NCBI RefSeq assembly: GCF_963169125.1
Contig: NC_084798.1
Span: 195,295,481-195,359,480, forward strand
Origin: Humulus lupulus
Taxonomy: Eukaryota > Streptophyta > Magnoliopsida > Rosales > Cannabaceae
Direction: 5' to 3'
DNA length: 64,000 bases
Shown here: piece by piece, positions 57,501-64,000 of the stretch
How positions within the stretch are numbered: position 1 is the stretch's first letter
Layout: the number at the start of each line of letters is the position of its first letter
The notes under the pieces: model-generated
The model's input: only the letters and a program-made list of their open reading frames with translations
What the model was told of the DNA's origin: nothing
The model's database searches: none
Translations under genes and position numbers: made by a program

Positions 57501-59857
57501 CTAGGCGCCCCTGCTCGTGCCAGCCAAATGCGGTCCTCCAGAGATGGTGGATATCTCCCCTCCAACCAAGGGAGGAGGGACGTCCTGATCTACCCGAGGC
57601 CCGGGCTGACTGGCCGGGACTTCTGGAGCAGGTCGGCTTGCTGGAACCCTGTTCCGTGCGTATTGAGCCAAGGGGCCGACTCGGATGAGGGTCTCGATCT
57701 CATCTTTTAAATGCCTACAATCGTCGGTATTGTGGCCAACATCGTTATGAAAACGACAAAACTTGGAGGTGTCTCTCTTCCCCTTGTGGTGCTTTAATGG
57801 CTCCGACCTCTTCCAGGGGACTCGAGCAGAATTGGCTAGGAAGATATTCTCCCTAGACTGGGTGAGCTCTGTATAAGTCTCGTAGACGGGCTTGAATTTG
57901 TCTACGGACTTATTCTTCTTTTGGCCATGCTGGCCGCCTTCACCATTCCCCTTTCTTTTGCCTCCACCGATCTGGTTGTTCTGTGTGACGTTTTGGGTCG
58001 CTGCCACGACCTCCGTCCCCACTCCAGCGGACTGATCAGGAACCTGACTGGTTCCTGCAGCTGAGGCTTCGGCCTCCTCCAAGTTTATCCATTCTTGGGC
58101 CCTGTTAAGGAATTCATTAACCAAGCTGACTCCCTTTCTTTGTATTTCTTTCCAGAGATCCCCTCCGACGAAGATTCCAGTTCTCATGGCCATGAGCCTG
58201 GAGCTATCATCCGCGTCTCTGGCCCGAGCAGCGACGTTCCCAAATCTGCTCAGGTAGGCCTTCAGAGTTTCGCTGGGCTGCTGCCTCACGTTAGGCAGAG
58301 AGTCGGCCTGAACACGGGCAGCCTGGGAGGCTCGGAATGCCCTTTTGAAATCTGCCGAGAAAGTCTTCCAGGAGCTGATTGACTGTCTTTTACCTTGCTT
58401 GAACCACTGCCTGGCAGGTCCAGTCAGTGTGGAAGGAAAGATTTGACACCTCAACTCGGGGCCAATGTTGTGGGCCATCATTAGGGTGTTAAACATCCCT
58501 AGGTGATCCGACGGGTCTCCGTCTCCATTGAACTTAGACAGGTGCGGCATACGGAAACCAGGTGGGTAAGCCGTTGCTGCTATGCTGGGGGCAAAGAGCT
58601 CCATCTCGTCCCCATAATCATATTCATCTTTTTCTTTTTCTAACAGGAGCTTCCTCATCAACTCCTCCATCTGGGCCAGGCGCTCAAGGGTTTGGTCCTG
58701 ATGTCCTTGGTTATTCAGGGGCTGTTCAACAGCTCCGGATCCATTGTACATATTTGGTGGGTTATTGCCCCTCCTATCTTGAGATAGGTTATTTGGGGCA
58801 TTCCCTCCGTTACGTACTTCGGACAAGGCCCCCCTGAGCGAGCATGGCTGTCTCCTTCTACCTGCTCCCCTCTATGGGAGTTAAGGCGATCCCGCAGATC
58901 GCCTCCCCGAGTAGCTTGTGGGCTTTGCACAGAACTTAGGCGCTGACGCAGGTCTCCGCTAGACAGGTCACTCCAGCGACTGGCGGTCCAGTAGCTCCTG
59001 CTAGAGAGGCCTGGAGCTCGCCTTTGGTGTTGAGGATCTGGGCTTTCCCTTGGCGCCCTGCTACGCCGGGAATGTCCAGCTAATGGCGGATCTCTCCTGC
59101 TACTTCCGTAGGCTGGAATATCTCGGACGGGCCGAGGAGGAGATGGATATCTGATTGGACACGGAGGATGCCTGACTGGAGAGGCGATCCTGGTTCCGTC
59201 TGAACGGATCAAGTTCGGTGGGGGCCTTTCGGCCCTGCCAACCTGCTGGTCCCGAGCCTGGCGATCTGGACGAGGCGCAGGACAGTTGCTGGGGACGGGC
59301 TGATTCTGCGAGCCCTCCCCGGATCTCCTTCGGGAATTTCCTCGAGCTCCCCTGGGCGCTCTCGAGGATGGTTGGGAGCTAGGAGTCGACGATCTGACCG
59401 AACGGTTGTACTGCTGTTGCCTGGCTCCAGGCATTTCTTCAAAGTTTGCCTCTCGATGGTGTGATGAAGGAGTGGAGTTGGCTGTCGGAAATCTGCACGA
59501 GCGGCTATGCCTGGACCGGTTACCCCGGCGAGACTTAGGAGCCTCGCCTTGCCTCTCTCCGACGTTAGCGTCGGTTGTGAGAGGGGGTATTCGGGCCAGC
59601 ACATCCTTGATCTGTTGGCTAGCTATTGCTAGCTGGCTTCTCAGCTGAGCATTCTCCATCTCCACCGCCGTGTAATAACACGGGTTTGGATTAGGTGGCC
59701 GGGGCGCCGAACTTCCGGTGTCATCTTGGCCCGCCGGCTGCTTTCCTGGCCTTCGCTGGGCTTCAGGAACTTCATCACCAGGGATGGCAGTATGATGAGC
59801 CTCCTGCCCATCATGCTACCGTGTCTCGTTACTGTGCCTGGATCGAGTAGTCACCAT
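57501..59857 (-). pseudogene. gag: E3 gag (one stop, one frameshift)
   Basis: The start at 59857 (MVTTRSRHSNETR) lies 34 bases inside the primer binding site and meets TAG at 59816-59818. The reading then stays open as an Arg/Ser/Pro-rich region to about 58830, where the frame changes. The Gag core follows (MPHLSKFNGDGDPSDHLGMF, ARQWFKQG, about 58560-58160), then a basic linker and CRFHNDVGHNTDDC, a CxFHxxxGHxTxxC zinc-type motif near 57760-57720. The end GEISTISGGPHLAGTSRGA at 57501 is the usual link to protease. Confidence 0.93.
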
Positions 59858-59891
59858 AGTTGGATGTTTGCGACAGCACTAATCGAACTTG

Positions 59892-59909
59892 CTCTCAATG
59901 AAAGCACCA
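59892..59909 (-). other. E3 primer binding site
   Basis: The minus strand reads TGGTGCTTTCATTGAGAG, three bases inside the LTR, identical to E2. Confidence 0.9.
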
Positions 59910-59912
59910 AAC

Positions 59913-60670
59913 TGTTGACGCGGTTCTTCGCCAACAGGTAATTAAGAAAAGAAGAGAAAGAGATTAGTGCTTAGGTTGAACCGAAACAGATGTATGATCT
60001 TAGGAAATGAAATGGTGACTCAAGACACGTTTTTTAAGTGGTTCAAAGGTTAAAATACTTCTACTTTACTAGTCAATATTATTACTATATTCTGGGTATA
60101 CGCTTACAGGGTATTTCTTACAAGAGAGAATCCAACCCTTATTTAATCTCAGGGTCTCCATATTTATAGGAGAAGGCACCTGGGAGTTGGTAAGAAGGTC
60201 ATACCGTGACCGTCTTACCTATCGTATCTACTCTGTGACATTCATGATTAATTCCTAAACCTGACACATAAGTGTGGTGAAATCAATAGGTAAGGAGATA
60301 ATGGGCCGCACAGCCGAACCCAGTCGTGGGTGTCTGAATACGCATGTTCCTGCTGCGTGTCCGAGAAGTCAAGGATATATCAGACATGTGATGTCTGATA
60401 TATGCACGTTTACCTTGCGTGTGTTGACTTTACAAAGGGTCATAGCCTCCAACTTTGGCTCGTACCACGAGCTGGATACTTAACTCGACCTTCGGCCTTC
60501 ATAGCCCGGACCCTGTCCTTAAGCTATCAGAGGCGAACCCTTAGGTTACCTCGAGCTAAGGAGGTACGATCTTATGATGGTAGCTCCGGTTTTGGGGATG
60601 TCCACGAGATAACCATGATTAGGCCGCAGCTCAGCTCGCTAATCAGCCCGTGGGAAAATCAGGGCGTACA
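59913..60670 (-). repeat. E3 5' LTR (758 bp)
   Basis: Aligns without gaps with 48578-49335 at 750 of 758 positions. TATA box inverse at 60161-60168. It drives gag-pol leftwards. Confidence 0.96.
60161..60168 (-). promoter_or_regulatory. TATA box in E3 5' LTR
   Basis: The minus strand reads TATAAATA within CCTATAAATATGG. Confidence 0.7.
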
Positions 60671-60859
60671 CAAATAATAAAAAAAAAATTGGATCACTAC
60701 AAGCATACAATGTGATCCTTGGAAATTGGCATTGGTTGAATTTGGGTGTCATTTATCTTCATTAGGCATTTGGCCATGAATTTCTCCATTGAAGCTAGGG
60801 TGGGAAGAGTTCGAAGAGACAGAAAGAATCTCAACGATGCTACAATGTCTCCCTAAAAA

Positions 60860-61735
60860 AAGATGTGAGACCTGGTCCCTAAGTAATGGTGGTGATAAAA
60901 GAGATACCAAGTAACGTTGTCCTCGAATTCGAGAAGAATAAAGAAGAAGATAAAAGGAGAAAATCGACCCTCATTTAAGAGAAGATTGAGCAAATATTGG
61001 CAAGAGCTCAAAGTTATTTTGCTCGAGACAAAGATACTTCATAAGTTGTGAAGGTATGGAAATATTTGAAGTATGACGTTAAAGCATAGTTGGTGGTTTA
61101 ATTCTTGAAAAAAAAAACAAGAAAAACTACTAGGACGTATATGTTTGGTCATACTCTGATATAGTCCTGATCAGCTTGAATGTAATCATCCATACTTTAA
61201 ATATTAACGCAAAAAAGATGCCTCTTAGATGTTGAGCGTTATGCTACTCTAAAAAGGAAGTCAAAAGCTACAAAAGAATGGGTTTATAATGGAGTCTCTT
61301 ATCTCTGAGGTAGGTTGCCAACCATGTGCTTGTAAGAAGGCCTGCTAAAAATAGAGAACACATATTGATTTTGTTGGTCTCAACAAAGCATGTCTAAAAA
61401 ATTTCTTTCTCTTATCCTATATTGACCACCCCCATTACTTTGGTTCGCTAGCTATTGTCATTTATGGGGGCTTGCTCAGGGCACAACTAGATAGCTACCC
61501 ATGCCTATGACTAAGGACACATCAATTTTATGACAAATATGGGCTTGTTATGTTATAGCGTAATGCTCTTTATTCTAAAGAACGTGAAAGCAATCTATTA
61601 GAGGTTAGGAAATTAAATGTATAATAGAAAATTGGGCGAAACATGAAAATGTATGTAGACAACTACATTCTTTACTACAAATTTTCTGATTAGCCTTAAT
61701 AAAGATGATGAGCAAGTACTCATGGTCAAGAGACC
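60860..61735 (+). pseudogene. pol: Very decayed Tat-type reverse transcriptase stub
   Basis: No long frame remains, but short pieces fall in reverse transcriptase order. They are VWSYSDIVLI with NVIIHTLNINA near 61127-61208, then VANHVLV-like near 61316, RTHIDFVGLNKACLKNFF near 61337-61392 (compare RTCVDFTDLNKACPKDCF in E1), LRTHQFYDKYGLV near 61515-61555, and MKMYVDNYIL near 61647-61676 for the YVDDML active site. The second catalytic Asp reads Asn. Frame changes are frequent. No LTR or other domain was recognised around it. Confidence 0.75.
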
Positions 61736-61848
61736 ATCCCAGGCGTGCCTACTCAATTGGACATTTTGAACGGAAATTGGCGATGAGGTTGGAATTAGAG
61801 AGTACACAAATGGGCGTTTTGAAGGGCAACCATGCCTAACGACATGAG

Positions 61849-61874
61849 ATATATATATATATATATATATATAT
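61849..61874. repeat. (AT)n microsatellite
   Basis: About 13 AT units. Confidence 0.9.
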
Positions 61875-62543
61875 CTTTAGGAAGTCAACCCTAGTTATCC
61901 TACCAAATCAAGAAGAATTTGATTTAATGCTCAAGGTACCAAAATAGGCAACCTTTAAGATATTTTCCATATTCATCTCATTTATTGTTTTCCCAAATTT
62001 ATGTGTATTTGTTCGAATTAAATATTTAACAAATCATGTAACAACCCTTTAATTCTAGGATTACAATTGTAACGACTCCTTTATAATAAAAGGGCCACAA
62101 TGTATATTGTATACTAAAATACTGCCCAATTGTCAACTCAATCGGAGCTTAGAAAAAACCCAGTATGTGAATTTCTCTGATTCTATTTGCTTCAACCAAA
62201 AATACAACTAATTCATTGACATTGGTTTGATAACTATAATCATGTAAAAAAAAATTTATCGTTTTCTCAATTCACTGTCATACCTCTTATCTCTTGTCAT
62301 TATGAAATCTTGAGTCAACACATTTTCAATAAGGATAAGCCCCTCTTTATCTGGAGTGAATTGAGTTAACAATTTGTAAGTAGAAAAATGAAAGAATTAA
62401 ATGCAAGTACAATATATACTATTTATTGTGATAGTTGACTTAGGTGCTTTGATTCTCTATCATTTTCATGGTTGACCAGTGTTTCTCCATTAGGAATCAC
62501 ATCTTTATATCAATGGTTGTGTTAAAAGTTCCACTAAATTAAA
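61875..62543. other. No gene seen
   Basis: AT-rich. The stretch 62035-62200 (AACAACCCTTTAATTC, GTAACGACTCC, AGGGCCACAATG) looks like the end of a transcribed repeat or a Copia-type LTR, but I found no borders. Confidence 0.35.
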
Positions 62544-62552
62544 TAAAAGCAT

Positions 62553-63279
62553 GAGTAAATGATTGTTAAAATATTTAATATTTTAAAATGATGTATTTTT
62601 ATACTTAATTTTTTTTGCGGTAAATAATATACTCACTATTTTTAAAATGTTACACATTTATATCTAAATTTTTTTTTTGCGGTAAATATACTTAATGTTT
62701 TTTAAAATGTTCTACTTTATACCTATTTTTTAAAATTATTTTGAAAAATAATTAAAAATAAAGGGAAAATATAGGATTTTAGTTATTTTCAAAATTTTAA
62801 ATTATTTTCACTTTCAAAATAATAATAAAAAATTAAGATTAGTAAAATTAATCAAAATAATTAAAACTTATGTTTTTCTTTTACTTTTTTCTTAAAAAAA
62901 ACTTATTTTTCAAATTAATGAAAATATATAAGTTTTAATTATTTTAAATCATTTTTATTAATTTTAATAAAATATATATTAATGTTTAATTTAAAATAGT
63001 TATTTTGAGAAAGAATAAGAAAGAGAAAATAATTTAAAATTTTAAAAATAATTAAAATTCTATATTTTTTCTTTACTTTCTAATTATTTATCAAAATAAT
63101 AAAAAAATAGGTATAAAAATACAATATTTTAAAAACATTGAGTTATTTACCATCAAAAAAAAGTGTTGGTATAAAAGTGCAACATTTTGAAGACATTGAG
63201 TTTATTTACCGCAAAAAAAATATTAGGTATAAAAGTACAATTTTTTGAAAATATTGGATATTTTAGTCATCATTTACTC
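62553..63279. mobile_element. Long-TIR element, MULE-type MITE or foldback (727 bp)
   Basis: The left end GAGTAAATGATTGTTAAAAT and the right end ATTTTAGTCATCATTTACTC are inverted copies with few changes, and the arms stay inverted for roughly 200 bases each. Each arm holds about three copies of a 60-bp unit built around TTTTTTTGCGGTAAATA and AATGTTTTAAAATGTT. The flanks TAAAAGCAT (62544-62552) and TAAAAACAA (63280-63288) agree at 7 of 9 positions, as expected for an aged 9-bp duplication. The centre is AT-rich with no transposase. Confidence 0.82.
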
Positions 63280-63288
63280 TAAAAACAA

Positions 63289-64000
63289 TAATAACGTAAC
63301 CCTGATAGAAAATTTTGGACATAAATTTTGGACATGAGACTTCATCACTATATAAATGAGATTCTCTAATTAGGTGGTAATAATTCAAATTCAAAATTTA
63401 TTTTAAATAAAATTTTATTTATGATTATTTATTAAGAAAGGAAAAATTAATAATATTGAAACCATAATTCATACCATATAAATAAGGGAAATAACCGCAT
63501 ATACTACTTTTTACATGATTTTTCCATATTTACGGTATTAATTAAGTTATTACACTTTTATATATGCAATAATTTATTTATACGGTAATCCACTTTTTCA
63601 TATTCTATAATTACGGTTTCTTAGTCATCACCTCCATTTATCTACTCTCTCTCCCACAATCAAACATTTGTATTGGTTTACCAATTTTATAGGAACTAGA
63701 ACATGGCAATATTATTTGAGAGAATCATTTTTTTTATCTGTTTACTTCATTTATTTATACACTTCTATTAAATAAGAAAAAAGAATAAGATAAATTCAAT
63801 GTCTTTCTAGTGGTGTTTTCCTTGCTCCCCAAAATAAAGTTTATATATATATATATATAAATTATGATTACTTCATATAGATTATGTGATTAATACTACT
63901 GCACTAGACTATAATAATTTAATTTATGATTCAAGTATCAAAGAAAGTCAAACAACAACTATATACACTTGGAGGAAATTTATTGGTTTCGCACCTCTAA
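63289..64000. other. AT-rich sequence, no gene seen
   Basis: Contains short ATTTACGGTATTA and TTTATACGGTAAT repeats near 63535-63620 and an (AT)n run at 63842-63859. No coding signal. Confidence 0.5.

Larger units (their letters stand above)
48578..60670 (-). mobile_element. E3: complete Tat-type Ty3/gypsy element, young LTRs, decayed coding regions
   Basis: The element is 12,093 bp with two 758-bp LTRs that differ at eight positions by hand comparison, about 1.1%. The flanks are TAAAT (48573-48577) and CAAAT (60671-60675), a near-match duplication. The layout, read on the minus strand, is LTR, primer binding site, gag, pol, tandem repeats, antisense gene, polypurine tract, LTR. Despite the young LTRs, gag, pol and the antisense gene all carry disabling changes, so it was probably already defective when it inserted and was moved in trans. 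Confidence 0.97.

Noticed and set aside
60860..61735. Endogenous pararetrovirus as the source of the reverse transcriptase stub
   Set aside because: The motifs match the gypsy wording used by E1-E3 (DFxxLNKAC) and no movement or coat protein is seen.
1..64000. tRNA, rRNA, CRISPR, bacterial-type operons or riboswitches
   Set aside because: None seen; sequence type, introns and element content are plant nuclear.

Overview
The window is plant nuclear heterochromatin, almost certainly from a eudicot with a medium or large genome. I see no intact host gene, no rRNA or tRNA gene and no CRISPR array. About four fifths of the sequence can be assigned to transposable elements, many nested in one another, in an AT-rich background. 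The species cannot be named from this sequence.

The dominant residents are three long Ty3/gypsy elements of the Tat/Ogre type: E1 (1-12219, minus strand, left LTR cut by the window edge), E2 (32440-46036, plus strand, both LTRs, near-match target duplication) and E3 (48578-60670, minus strand, both LTRs, near-match target duplication). A shortened fourth Tat copy, E4, lies at 24893-27291, and a very decayed Tat reverse transcriptase stub lies at 60860-61735. E1-E3 share one layout: LTR, primer binding site, gag, pol (protease, reverse transcriptase, archaeal-type RNase H, integrase), a spacer that holds tandem repeats in E2 and E3, then a second multi-exon gene on the opposite strand that runs tail-to-tail towards pol, then the polypurine tract and the other LTR. 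Each antisense gene has its own TATA box just inside the polypurine tract, canonical introns on its own strand and a coiled-coil end. All three gag-pol regions are broken by stops, frameshifts and, in places, lost catalytic residues. By hand alignment the LTR pairs differ by about 8% (E1, only 96 bases compared), about 4.7% (E2) and about 1.1% (E3).

Region by region: 1-12219 is E1, whose antisense gene is split by a complete solo LTR (1252-2374). 12220-21251 is AT-rich flank with a CACTA-like end, an L1-type LINE remnant, microsatellites and three short exon-like scraps of a host gene. 21252-32439 is a mosaic: a chromovirus-type LTR hosting a Tat solo LTR (21721-22609, perfect duplication), E4 hosting a chromovirus solo LTR (26233-26555, perfect duplication), a truncated Copia-type LTR, and a decayed chromovirus that keeps gag and protease. 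E2 sits inside the right LTR of that chromovirus, which resumes at 46042 and ends at 48148. E3 follows, then the decayed RT stub, a 727-bp inverted-repeat element (62553-63279) and AT-rich sequence to the end.

Nothing here looks able to transpose now. The most interesting signal is the recurrent, separately promoted, intron-bearing antisense gene shared by three diverged Tat elements. Extra and antisense ORFs are known in this lineage, so the class is not wholly new, but the conserved promoter placement, intron structure and tail-to-tail layout deserve a proper look.
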